From Mangrovicoccus ximenensis (GTDB lineage Bacteria; Pseudomonadota; Alphaproteobacteria; Rhodobacterales; Rhodobacteraceae), in contig NZ_QBKZ01000016.1 in assembly GCF_003056725.1 (NCBI RefSeq), positions 1 through 64,000 on the forward strand: a stretch of DNA of 64,000 nt, written 5' to 3'. Below the pieces are notes generated by a model. That model had not been told where the DNA came from, did no database searches, and worked only from the letters and a program-made list of their open reading frames with translations. The translations under genes were made by a program, and so were the position numbers. Shown in pieces: positions 35,811 through 45,500 of this stretch; within the stretch, counting starts at the first letter, position 1, and the number at the start of each line of letters is the position of its first letter.

Positions 35811-36946
35811 GCCCGGAACCTCCCTTCCGAGACCAGCGCGCGGTAGGTCGAGCGCATCTCGGCGCGATCGGTGTAGCAGCCGCGCAGGTAGCGCTCGCCG
35901 CTGGTCGCGGAATAGGCGGCGCGGCCATGCACGATGCGGTGGTTGTCGAAGACCATGCATTCGCCCGCCTTCATCAGGAAGCGCATCATGTATTTCTCTT
36001 CCTGCAGCATCTTCCCGAAGCGGCAGAAGGCCGGGTAGTAGTCGTCGAGCAGGTCCTGCGGCAGGTCGATGATGTCGAGCATGTGCTGGCTGATCGTCAG
36101 GCCGGAGACTTCGCCGTGCTTGTCGAGTTCGATCACCGTCTGGCGCGAACGCATGTCGTAGGTGTCATGCTCGCAATAGAACGGCACCGCGATTTCCGAC
36201 AGCAGCCGGAAGCCCTCGGGGTCGCGCTTGCGGAAGTCGTTGGCCACCGCCACCCCGTCGGAATAGAGGCTGCCGCCGCCCTGCACGGTATTCGCGCGGC
36301 AATGCAGGAATTGGACGCCCGGTGCATGTTCCTCGGCCGGGGTGTCGGTATGCAGCTCCAGCGCCGCCGAGGTATAGGCGGTGTTGGTCGGCGCGATATG
36401 GGTGCGCACGTCGAAATAGTCGCCGAAGAAAGTCGGGCGGACCTGGCCGATCAGGTTGGCGGTGCGGGTCAGCGCCTCGTCGCTGTCGGGCATGCCGGTG
36501 ACGATGGTGAAGCCCTCGACCAGCATTGCCTCGATCCACTTGGCGCGCAGCCCCGCATCCCCGAGCAGCGTGGCATGGTCGAAGCGCGGCACATCCGGAT
36601 AGTGGTCGCCGTACCACGCCTTGCGCGGCAGGTCGGAGGGGTCCGGGCGCGGCGCGGCCCCGGCATGCGCCTCGAGCCAGGCCAGCGGGAAGCGGGTGAC
36701 ATGGGCCTCGTCCTGCCAGGCGATCTCCAGCGCATCGCCCGCCAGCTCGGCCGAGACCGCGCGCGGCGCCGCCTCGAGATGGAAGATGTCGAAGCTGCGC
36801 TCGCGGGTGGCGCTGTCGAAAGAGGAGGGACAGTTGTCGCGCAGCCAGTAGTAGTTGAAGTAGTGCGGCTGCCCGTCGGCCAGGACGATGTCCAGGCCCT
36901 TGTCCTTCAGGATGGCGGCCGTGACCGGATGACTCATGACATTCAT
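35807..36946 (-). CDS. Gamma-butyrobetaine-hydroxylase-like Fe(II)/2-oxoglutarate dioxygenase
   Basis: A 379-residue protein with the N-terminal GBBH-like domain (HYFNYYWLRDNCPSSFDSAT) and a TauD-type double-stranded beta helix. Iron ligands are LHTD (His and Asp) near residue 210 and the distal histidine in RIVHGRAAYS near 345, followed by the 2-oxoglutarate arginine in ERYLRGCYTD. The N-terminal zinc site of true butyrobetaine hydroxylases seems reduced, with only one cysteine in this stretch. The ATG at 36946 follows GAGGT. It is divergent from a now-truncated lysR, its likely former regulator. Confidence 0.87.
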   Translation of the reverse strand: MNVMSHPVTAAILKDKGLDIVLADGQPHYFNYYWLRDNCPSSFDSATRERSFDIFHLEAAPRAVSAELAGDALEIAWQDEAHVTRFPLAWLEAHAGAAPRPDPSDLPRKAWYGDHYPDVPRFDHATLLGDAGLRAKWIEAMLVEGFTIVTGMPDSDEALTRTANLIGQVRPTFFGDYFDVRTHIAPTNTAYTSAALELHTDTPAEEHAPGVQFLHCRANTVQGGGSLYSDGVAVANDFRKRDPEGFRLLSEIAVPFYCEHDTYDMRSRQTVIELDKHGEVSGLTISQHMLDIIDLPQDLLDDYYPAFCRFGKMLQEEKYMMRFLMKAGECMVFDNHRIVHGRAAYSATSGERYLRGCYTDRAEMRSTYRALVSEGRFRA

Positions 36947-37029
36947 GTTGTACCTCAGAAGCTTGTGGCCGTGATCCGGCATGTCCTGAACCGGAAGATT
37001 TCACGAGTTCCCCTTGCCGAACAGGCGGG

Positions 37030-37044
37030 TTACACTGAATGTAA
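37030..37044. promoter_or_regulatory. LysR-type operator TTACA-N5-TGTAA
   Basis: A perfect 5-bp inverted repeat with a 5-base centre, containing T-N11-A, lies between the divergent oxygenase operon and the lysR fragment that starts at 37065. This is the classical LysR box position, 21 bases before the lysR start codon. It suggests the lysR fragment encodes the regulator of the oxygenase-aldolase operon. Confidence 0.65.
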
Positions 37045-37064
37045 GTTAAGCCAGGAGTTAACTT

Positions 37065-37225
37065 ATGGACCGTCTGCCGCCCCTGCGCCTGCTGGCGACC
37101 TTCGAGGCGGTGTCGCGGCACGGATCGATGCGCGACGCGGCGGCGCGGCTCAACGTGACCCAGCCCGCGGTCAGCCAGGCGCTGCGCGCGCTCGAGGACC
37201 ATGTCGGCACCGCGCTCTTCGACCG
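37065..37225 (+). pseudogene. N-terminal DNA-binding half of a LysR regulator
   Basis: Fifty-three codons of a GcvA-type LysR protein (PPLRLLATFEAVSRHGSMRD, LNVTQPAVSQALRALEDH, VGTALFDR). It ends at TCGACCG (37219-37225), after which the frame encodes unrelated Ala/Arg-rich sequence to a stop at 37379. Joining it through that heptamer to the C-terminal half at 20150-20910 gives an uninterrupted LysR reading ALFDRHTRPASLTEPGE. GGAG lies ten bases before the ATG. Confidence 0.85.
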
Positions 37226-37449
37226 CAGGGCCGGGGCTTCGGCCGAGGCGGTCCGGCGGCAGCAGGCCGGTGCTGCGACACCGGCGGGGCGGCGCCGCGG
37301 GAACAAGCGCCCGAAGCAAGCGGGAAAAGTCATGCGGAAACCTTCCGCACCGCCCCGGCCGCTCGAACCGAGGGGGTGACCTGACCGGCTGCGCGCAGCG
37401 GGCGGCAATGACCGCGAAGCTGGAGTGCATTGTCTCCCACGCTTCCGGG

Positions 37450-37748
37450 CCCGCCCGAACGAGACCATCCTCGGCCATGGCGCGACTTTCCACGAGTCGC
37501 TGGTGGCCATGTCGAACAATCCGTTCTTCACCATGGCGCTGGAACGGGTGAACCGGATGCGCCGCCTGCTGGAATACCGCGCCAAGGTGGACCGCGCCCG
37601 GCTGAAGGCGGAATGCGGCGACCATCTGCGGATACTGTCGCTGCTCGAGGCCGAGCGCGTGATCGAGGCCTCGGAACACCTGCGCCGGCATCTGCAGGAC
37701 GCCCGAGACCGCAAGGCGCCGAAGACAAGGGCTTGGGCCGGAGGCTGA
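37450..37748 (+). pseudogene. C-terminal fragment of a GntR/FCD-family regulator
   Basis: About 90 residues from the FCD ligand domain: ATFHESLVAMSNNPFFTMAL, RRLLEYRAKVDR, then GDHLRILSLLEAERVIEAS with the conserved metal-ligand histidine. The helix-turn-helix half is missing, and no start codon fits. The bases before it (37226-37450) show no related sequence. It is one more cut gene in this zone. Confidence 0.7.
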
Positions 37749-38120
37749 CCTGGCCCCGCGCCCCCACCGCCCCCCCCCCCGCAGGCCCGGCTGGAGCGAT
37801 GCGGCATCCATGATCCGGCTCCTCCGGAATGGTCCCTGACCGCATGAAGCAGTCGCTGCGGGAGCCGGCCCAGTCCACAGCACCCCTCCTTGGACCAAGG
37901 CGGAGACCAAGTGCTGAACCAGCACAGGCGGCCGGTGCCTGCCTGTCGGAGCATGATCGCAAGGGGCGACGAATGTCCTGCGCCTGATCGCGGTTGTCGC
38001 GGAGCAAGTGTCGGAATTGCCAGCCAGTCCCGCAGGTGGTGATGCAGCTCGGCTTTCCGGCGGTCCTTCAACCCAATCCTTGATTGCATCCATCAAGACG
38101 GCGCCACCGTCGCTCCGTCC
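37749..38120 (+). other. About 370 bp without a recognisable gene; contains an 11-base C run
   Basis: No protein, RNA gene or terminal repeat was recognised on either strand. The run of eleven C at 37770-37780 is the longest mononucleotide tract I noticed. The next recognisable sequence is bamB, already beheaded. This stretch may be relict DNA of a former insertion or a breakpoint filler, but nothing proves it. Confidence 0.4.
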
Positions 38121-38126
38121 GTGAAC

Positions 38127-39109
38127 TGGTCTATGTGCTCGACAGCGCGGCCACGGTCAGCGCGGTTGCCTCGAACGGCACCGTCGCCTGGTCGAAATCG
38201 CTGGTCCCGCCGGGCGAGCGTCCGGGCGCCGTGGTCGGCGGCGGCCTCGCCGTCGAGGGCGGCACGCTTCTCGTCACCACCGGTTATGGCCGTCTGCATG
38301 CGCTTTCCGCCGCCAGCGGCGCGGAAGCCTGGGACAAGAATTTCGGCGCTGCCGTCACCGCCGCGCCGATGGTTGCGGACGGGCTGGTCTACGTCACCTC
38401 GCGCGACGGCATGGGCTCGGCGGTCGATCTCGAAACCGGCCGCATCCTGTGGCAGATCGAGGGCAGCACGGCCTCCGCCTCGATGCTGGGCAGCGGCGTT
38501 CCGGTTCTGACCGGCAATGCCGTGATCTTCCCCTTCGGCAATGGCGAGCTGACCACCGTGCTGCGCCAGGCCGGGATCAGCCTGTGGAACGGCTCGCTCG
38601 CAGGCAGCCGCACCGGCCGCGCCTACGGCGCCTACGGCGAGATTCCGAACAGCCCGGTGGTGTCGAACGGCACCGTCTATGTCGCGACCGAGGCCGGGCG
38701 CCTGGCCGCGCTCGATGCCGATAGCGGCGACCGGATCTGGACCTCGCTCGAAGGCGCCACCGGCCCGGTGGTCGCCGCGGGCGGCGCGCTGTTCCTCGTC
38801 TCCGACGAAGGCCGGCTGCTGCGGGTCAATGCCTCCGACGGCACCACCGTCTGGGCCGCGACCCTGCCGCTCTTCGAGGCCGAGAAGGTCAAGCGCCGCA
38901 AGGATGTCTTCGTGCATTACGGCCCGGTCCTCGCGGGCGGCCGGCTGATCCTCGCCTCGAGCGACGGGCTGCTGCGCGAAATCGATCCGGCGAGCGGCGC
39001 ATTGCTGCGCGCGACCCAGCTCGGCGCCCCCGCCGCGTCGGCTCCGATCGTCGCGGGCAACACGCTTTACGTGCTGACCCAGGACGGCGTGCTTCGCGCT
39101 TTCCGTTGA
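38127..39109 (+). pseudogene. bamB: BamB outer-membrane assembly lipoprotein, 5'-truncated
   Basis: About 327 residues of an eight-bladed PQQ-like propeller: repeated blades such as GLAVEGGTLLVTTGYGRLHAL, SGAEAWDKNF, TVYVATEAGRLAALDADSGD and GDRIWTSLEG. The signal peptide, lipidation cysteine and first blade (about 110 residues) are missing; the homology begins near 38127 directly after unrelated DNA. It precedes der by 48 bases, a common gene order. Without export and a lipid anchor it is unlikely to work. Confidence 0.82.
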
Positions 39110-39157
39110 CGGCGGAATGCGCTAAGAGCGGCGCCTGATCCTTCAGGAGGGCCCAAG

Positions 39158-40618
39158 GTGTTCAAGCTCGCCATCGTCGGCCGCCCCAATGTGGGCAAGT
39201 CGACCCTGTTCAACCGTCTCGTCGGCCGGCGCCTGGCGCTGGTCGATGACCAGCCGGGCGTCACCCGCGACCTGCGCGAGGGCGAGGCGCGCCTTGGCGA
39301 TCTCAAGTTCACCGTGATCGACACGGCGGGCCTCGAAGACGCCACCGATGACAGCCTGCAGGGGCGCATGCGCCGCCTGACCGAGCGCGCCGTCGACATG
39401 GCCGATGCCTGCCTCTTCATGATCGACGCCCGCGCGGGCGTCACCGCCAATGACGAGCTCTTCGCCGAGATCCTGCGCCGCCGCGCCAAGACCGTGCTCC
39501 TCGCCGCCAACAAGGCCGAGGGCGCCGCCGGGGCCGCAGGCGCGCTGGAGGCCTATTCGCTGGGCCTCGGCGAGCCGCTGCAGATCTCGGGCGAGCATGG
39601 CGAAGGCATGGCGGAGCTCTATGCCTTCCTGCAGCCGCTCGTCGAAGAGCATGCCGAGGAACTGGCCGCCGCCGCCGCGGATGCCGTCGAGCACGCGCCC
39701 GAAACCGATGTTGACGTGTCCGACGAGGATGGCGAGGTCTTCCCGGACTACGACCCGAAGAAGCCGCTGCAGGTTGCCGTGGTCGGCCGCCCCAATGCGG
39801 GCAAGTCGACGCTGATCAACCAGCTTCTGGGCGAGGACCGGCTGCTGACCGGTCCCGAGGCCGGGATCACCCGCGACTCGATCTCGGTGCAGGTCGACTG
39901 GGACGGCCGTCCGGTGCGGATCTTCGACACGGCGGGCATGCGCAAGAAGGCCAAGGTGCAGGACCGGCTGGAGAAGATGTCGGTCAGCGACGGGCTGCGC
40001 GCGGTACGCTTCGCCGAAGTTGTGGTCGTGCTCCTCGACGTGGAAATCCCGTTCGAGCAGCAGGACCTGCGCATCGCCGACCTGGCCGAGCGCGAAGGCC
40101 GCGCGGTGGTGATCGGGATCAACAAATGGGATCTCGAAGAGCACCGCCAGGACAAGCTGATCGAGCTGAAGACCGCCTTTGAGCGCCTGCTGCCGCAGCT
40201 GCGCGGTGCGCCGCTGGTGACGCTTTCCGCGAAGACCGGTCGCGGCATGGACCGGCTGCGCGAAGCGATCGAGCGCGCCCACATGACCTGGAACCGCCGC
40301 ATCCCGACCGCGCAGCTGAACCGCTGGCTGACCGCGATGCTGGAGGCCCACCCGCCGCCCGCGCCGGGCGGCCGCCGCATCAAGCTGCGCTACATGACCC
40401 AGGCCAAGACCCGGCCGCCGGGCTTCGTGGTGATGTGCTCGCATCCCGACAAGCTGCCCGATGCCTACAAGCGCTATCTGGTGAACGGGCTGCGCCAGGA
40501 TTTCGACATGCCGGGCACGCCGATCCGGCTGTGGTTCCGCGGGCAGGGGGATTCGAACCCCTACAAGGGACGCAAGAAATCCACGCCCTCGCGGCTGAAC
40601 AAGCACCTGAAGAAGTAA
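39158..40618 (+). CDS. der: GTPase Der (EngA), ribosome biogenesis
   Basis: A 486-residue double GTPase needed for 50S subunit assembly. Both G domains are complete: [12 protein letters not shown] with DTAGLED in the first, and [13 protein letters not shown] near 210, [12 protein letters not shown] and INKWDLEEH in the second. A C-terminal KH-like domain ends in [16 protein letters not shown]. An acidic linker ([18 protein letters not shown]) separates the G domains. The GTG start follows AGGAGG. The gene is intact and presumably essential. Confidence 0.96.
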   Translation: MFKLAIVGRPNVGKSTLFNRLVGRRLALVDDQPGVTRDLREGEARLGDLKFTVIDTAGLEDATDDSLQGRMRRLTERAVDMADACLFMIDARAGVTANDELFAEILRRRAKTVLLAANKAEGAAGAAGALEAYSLGLGEPLQISGEHGEGMAELYAFLQPLVEEHAEELAAAAADAVEHAPETDVDVSDEDGEVFPDYDPKKPLQVAVVGRPNAGKSTLINQLLGEDRLLTGPEAGITRDSISVQVDWDGRPVRIFDTAGMRKKAKVQDRLEKMSVSDGLRAVRFAEVVVVLLDVEIPFEQQDLRIADLAEREGRAVVIGINKWDLEEHRQDKLIELKTAFERLLPQLRGAPLVTLSAKTGRGMDRLREAIERAHMTWNRRIPTAQLNRWLTAMLEAHPPPAPGGRRIKLRYMTQAKTRPPGFVVMCSHPDKLPDAYKRYLVNGLRQDFDMPGTPIRLWFRGQGDSNPYKGRKKSTPSRLNKHLKK

Positions 40619-40627
40619 GCCCTGTCC

Positions 40628-40650
40628 GGCCCCGGAGTTCATCCGGGGCC
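40628..40650 (+). terminator. Terminator after der
   Basis: An 8-bp perfect stem (GGCCCCGG with CCGGGGCC), 7-base loop AGTTCAT and a T/C-rich tail lie nine bases after the der stop. Confidence 0.75.
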
Positions 40651-40788
40651 TCTCCGTTTCCATGGCGACCACGCTGCGGATTGGCGCCGCCCCTGGCGCC
40701 GGTACGGGCGTTAACCACGATTTCACCACCTCCGGCCTTTCATGGCTCCGGGCGGCCGCGACGCCGCGCCGGACGGAGACGGACAGAG

Positions 40789-41118
40789 ATGGCAAGGACC
40801 GGAGAGCTCTACCTTCACGAGGCGATGGAATACGTGCTGATGCGCGCGGGCGAGCCGCTGGACAGCAACCGCATCGCCGAAGAGATCAACGCGCAGGCGC
40901 TGTTCACGCGGCGGATGCTCGACGAAAAGCCGCTGCAATGGTGGCAAGTCGAACTCGACGCAAGAAAATTCCCGATGAAGTTCCGCCTCGACGGCCGGGT
41001 GGTCTGGCTGCGCCCGCCGGACGGCCCGGGCCGCGCTATCTTGCCTAGAACAGGCGCAGGGATGTCCTGCGTTCCGGTACCGGCAGCATCGGAACCGGGG
41101 CGATCCTCCCGGCTTTGA
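40789..41118 (+). CDS. Small uncharacterised protein with a possible winged-helix domain
   Basis: About 109 residues. Residues 1-85 look like a compact winged helix (YLHEAMEYVLMRAGEPLDSN, IAEEINAQALFTRRMLDE, KFPMKFRLDGRVVWLRPPDG), reminiscent of HARE-HTH modules. The last 25 residues (Pro/Ser/Gly-rich) look random, so the true C-terminus may have been cut near 41050. GGAG lies upstream of the ATG at 40789. The function is unknown. Confidence 0.55.
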   Translation: MARTGELYLHEAMEYVLMRAGEPLDSNRIAEEINAQALFTRRMLDEKPLQWWQVELDARKFPMKFRLDGRVVWLRPPDGPGRAILPRTGAGMSCVPVPAASEPGRSSRL

Positions 41119-41400
41119 ATGGCCGCTGACGGCATCGTCCCTGCCACGGAAAGCCGCAACGCCCCAGTCCCGGTCCCGGCGGTTTTCAAGGTTCTTGCGG
41201 CCGACGTCCATGTGCAGGCTGCGCATTCTCCCGGCCGGACCATGGAGCCGCCCCAGTCTGCTTCCCCGGCGAGCGCGCCGCCGAGCCGGAGACCAGGGAC
41301 GCAATGGGCGGGGCTTTGCGGGGACTCGGGGTCTGCCGGAGCGGGGCGGCCATGCGCCGCCGGTCCGGGAAGGCCCGGCGGAGCGCGCTGCAGGGGACCG
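41119..41400 (+). other. About 280 bp without a recognisable gene, before the fahA fragment
   Basis: No domain, start site or RNA gene is visible. The next recognisable residues, around 41401, are already well inside fumarylacetoacetase, so a breakpoint lies within or at the right end of this stretch. Confidence 0.4.
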
Positions 41401-42484
41401 GGCGGTGCCCGGGGGCACTTTCGCCGCGCCGTCCTGGAACGCCTTCATGGCGCATGGCCCGGCGCTCTGGGCCGCCTTCCGCGAAGAACTGGCGGCGCTC
41501 CTGGCCGAAGGGGCGGCGCAGCAGGCCGAGGTGGCGCCGCATCTGGTGCCGCTGGCCGACGCCGCGCTGCACATGCCGTTCTCGGTGACGGAATACACCG
41601 ATTTCTATGCTGCCAAGAACCATGCCTTCAATGTCGGCACCATGTTCCGCGGGCCGGAAAACGCGCTGCCGCCGAACTGGCTGTCGATCCCGATCGGCTA
41701 TAACGGCCGGGCCTCCTCGGTCGTCATCTCGGGCAGCGAAGTGCGCCGTCCCTGGGGCCAGCTCAAGGCGCCCGATGCCGAGCTGCCGCGCTTCGCGCCC
41801 TCGGAGCGCTTCGACATCGAGCTGGAGATGGGCTGCATCGTCGGCCAGCCTTCGACAGGCCCGGTCACCGTCGCCGAGGCCGAGGCGATGATCTTCGGCT
41901 ACGTGCTGATGAACGACTGGTCTGCGCGCGACATCCAGGCCTGGGAATACATGCCCCTGGGCCCGTTCCAGTCGAAGGCCACCGCCACCACGATCAGCCC
42001 CTGGATCGTCACTCCGGCCGCGCTGGAGCCGTTCCGCGTCCCGACGCCGCCGCGCGAGCGCGAGCTGCTGCCCTATCTCGACGAGCCGCGCCCGGGGCTT
42101 TTCGACATCGATCTGGAGGTCGGGCTGACCCCGGAGGGCGGCACCGAGACGGTGCTGAGCCGCACCAACTACCGCGAGATGTACTATTCCGCAGCCCAGC
42201 AGCTGGCGCATCACACGACCTCGGGCTGTCCGATGCGGGTCGGCGACATGCTGGGCTCGGGCACGATCTCGGGGGCCTCGAAGGACAGCCGCGGCAGCCT
42301 CCTCGAGATGAGCTGGGGCGGCAAGGAGCCGGTCGCGCTGCCCGACGGCAGCAGCCGCAGCTTCGTCGCCGACAACGACACGCTGGTGCTGCGCGGCGCC
42401 GCGAAGGGCGACGGCTTCACGATCGGCTTCGGCGAGGCCGCGGGCAAGGTCCTGCCCGCGCTCGAGGATCCCTACGCCCGCTGA
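41401..42484 (+). pseudogene. fahA: Fumarylacetoacetase, 5'-truncated
   Basis: About 360 residues of the last enzyme of tyrosine breakdown. They run from the end of the N-terminal domain (GTFAAPSWNAFMAHGPALW) through the complete FAH catalytic domain: SVTEYTDFYAAKNHAFNVG, ELEMGCIVGQPS with metal-ligand Glu, NDWSARDIQAWEY and GSGTISGASKDSRGSLLEM. About 50 N-terminal residues and the start codon are missing. The catalytic domain itself seems complete, so weak activity from an internal start cannot be excluded. Confidence 0.83.
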
Positions 42485-42493
42485 GCCGCCGGT

Positions 42494-42518
42494 CCGGCCC
42501 CGTCAGGAGCGGGGCCGG
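42494..42518. terminator. Bidirectional terminator between fahA and the CodA-GcvT gene
   Basis: A 9-bp perfect stem (CCGGCCCCG with CGGGGCCGG) and 7-base loop lie between convergent stops. The loop contains the stop codon of the leftward gene. Confidence 0.7.
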
Positions 42519-45500
42519 GTCTTCTGCGGGTCGTAATGCGGGAAGGGCGCGACGGTCGCGGCATAGCGCTTCATGTGGCCGTCGAGCTGGCCGATCTCGA
42601 CCTGGGTGCCGGGTTCCGAACAGGCAATGTCGAGCCGGGCCAGCGCGATCCACTTGCCGCTGCGGGGGCTGCGCATCGCCGAGCAAATCTCGCCCACCTG
42701 CGCGCGGCCGATGCGGATGCAGTCGCCATGCGCCACCGCGTTCTGGCCCTCGATCTCCAGCCCGGCGAATTTCCGCGACGGGTGCTCCTTGCGGCGCAGC
42801 AGCGCCTCGCGCCCGACGAAATCCGCGGTCTTCGATTTCAGCGGCACGGTGAAGCCGATCCCCGCCTCGAACGGGTCGGTCTGGTCGGAGAAGTCGTAGC
42901 CCGCGAAAACCAGCCCAGCCTCGATCCGCACCAGGTCGAGCCCCGCGAGCCCCATCGGCTTCATCCCGAGCGGCCGTCCGGCGTCCCAGATCGCGTCGAA
43001 CACCGCCTTGCCGTCCCGCGGATGGCAGAACACCTCGTAGCCGAGCTCGCCCGTGTAGCCGGTGCGCGAGATCACCACCGGCACGCCCTCGGGTCCGCCG
43101 AGCCGGGCCGGGGCGAAGCGGAACCATTCCAGATCGGCGAGCGCCGGGCGGTGCGGCGCGGTCCAGAAGACCGAGGCGACCAGGTCCCGCGACTTCGGCC
43201 CCTGCACGGCCAGATTGTGCATCTGGTCGGTCGAGGAGCGGATCATCACGTCGAGCCCGAGCCGCGCGGCCTCCTCGCGCATCCAGGCGCCGCCCGCATC
43301 CGAGCCGCCGATCCAGCGGAAATTATGCGGCCCGAGCCGGAACAGCGTGCCGTCGTCCAGCATCCCGCCATGCGGATGGCACATCGCCGAATAGACGACC
43401 TGGCCCTCGGCCAGCTTCTCGACATTGCGCGTCAGCACCCAGTTGAGCAGCGCCTCGGCATCCGGGCCGGTGACCTCGAATTTCCGCAGCGCCGAAAGGT
43501 CCATCACCGCGACCGCCTCGCGGCAGGCCCAGTAGCTTTCCACCGCGTCGCATTGCGGGAAGCTCTGCGGCAGCCAGAAGCCGTTATAGTCGGCGAAATC
43601 GGCGGTCATCGCGGCAAAGCAGTCATGGAAGGCGCTTTCGCGGGTCATGATCGGGTCCTCGTCGGGGGTGGGGCGCCAGGCGGTGGCGCGGCTGAACCGC
43701 TCCGCCGCGCCATAGGTGCGGACATGGATGTCGGTCGGGGTCCAGCCATTGGCGGCGGAGGTGTCGTCCGGGCAGGCCGAGCTGACGCAGACCAGGTCGG
43801 TCAGCGCGCGCAGCAGCACGTAATCGCCGGGGCGCGACCAGGGCTCGTCGGCGATCATCACGCCATGCGCGTCGATCGCGGTATTGAAGAAGAAATTCGC
43901 CGCCATCCAGCCGGGACGGCCGGGGATGCCGTGCCCGGCCAGCGCGGCGTTGAAATTGTCAGAGCAATTGGCATGGCCGGGATAGCCGATATCGTCGTAA
44001 TACTTGGCGTTGCAGGCCAGCGCGAAGGCATCGTGGCGGCCGCAGGTGTCCTGCACCACCTCGATGAGCGGCGTCAGGTCATGGTCGAAATATTTCCCGT
44101 GCAGGCCGGGCATCGGATAGCCGTGGCCCTGGATGGTTCGGGTGGTGGTGACGTCGAGCGGGCGGAAGATGCCGCGATCGATCTTGCGTGCATCGAAGCA
44201 CTGGAAATCGGTGCATTGGCGGCCGTCGACATCGAGGATCTGGATGAACTCGCCCTTGGCGACGCGATAGGCCCGCGCCGTGGCGGAGGCGACGCGCAGA
44301 TCCTGCAGCGGATCGGCCAGCGGGTCGGGCAGGGCGAAGCTGCCGGTGAGCCGCGGCTCGGCGCGGGTGACGGCGATCCGGATCGGCCTGCGCCGGACCG
44401 ATCCGGGCCGGCCCGGAAGCGACAGTGCCGCGTCCGCCCGGGGGCTGCGGGAGACCACCTTCCCCTTGGCCACCACCGCCAAGCGCGCGGGCCGAAGCCG
44501 GAGCGCATCGACCGGATCAGCGGCATCGAGCACCACCAGCGACGCGGTGCAGCCGGGCGCCAGCCCATAGCCCTCGGCGCCGATCACCTTGGCGCTCTCC
44601 CCCGTCACCATGCCGAAACAGGCGCGCATCTCGTCGGGATGGGTCATCTGCGCGACATGCAGCCCCATGAAGGCGACGTCCAGCATGTCCGCCGTGCCGA
44701 GCGAGTACCACGGGTCGAGGACGCAATCCTGCCCGAAGGCGACCGGAATGCCCATCGCCCGCAGCTCCTTCACCCGCGTCATCCCCCGCCGCTTCGGGAA
44801 AGTGTCATGCCGCCCCTGCAGCACGATGTTGATCAGCGGATTGGGAATGGCGGCCAGCCCGGCCTCGGCCATCAGCGGCAGAAGCTTCGAGACATAGTAG
44901 TTGTCCATCGAATGCATCGAGGTCAGGTGAGAGCCGACCACCCGCCCCCCGAGACCCAGACGCTGCGTCTCCATCGCCAGCGTCTCGACATGGCGGCTCA
45001 TCGGGTCGTCGGTCTCGTCGCAATGCATGTCCACGGGCAGGCCGCGCTCCGCCGCCAGCTCGCAGAGCGCGGTGACGCTGCGCGCGCCCTCGGCCATCGT
45101 GCGCTCGAAATGCGGAATGCCGCCGACCACGTCGACGCCCATGTCGAGCGCCCGCACCGTGTTGTCCCAGGCGGTGGGGTCGCGGAACACGCCGTCCTGC
45201 GGGAAGGCGACGAGCTGCAGGTCGATATAGGGCTTCACCGCCTCGCGCACCTCGATCATCGCCTGCACGCCCAGAAGCCGGTCGTCGCAGGTATCGACAT
45301 GGGTGCGGATATGCAGCAGCCCCATCGACACCGCCCAGTCGCAATAGGCCAGCGCGCGCTCCTTCAGCCCCTCGAGCGTCATGATTTCCTTCAGCTCACC
45401 CCAGAGGCCGATGCCCTCCAGCAGCGTGCCGGAGGCATTCACCCGCGGCAGGCCGTAGCTGAGCGTGGCGTCCATGTGGAAATGCGGATCGACGAAGGGC

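Noticed and set aside
37749-38120. A possible insertion-sequence remnant
   Set aside because: No transposase motif, terminal inverted repeat or target duplication could be seen.
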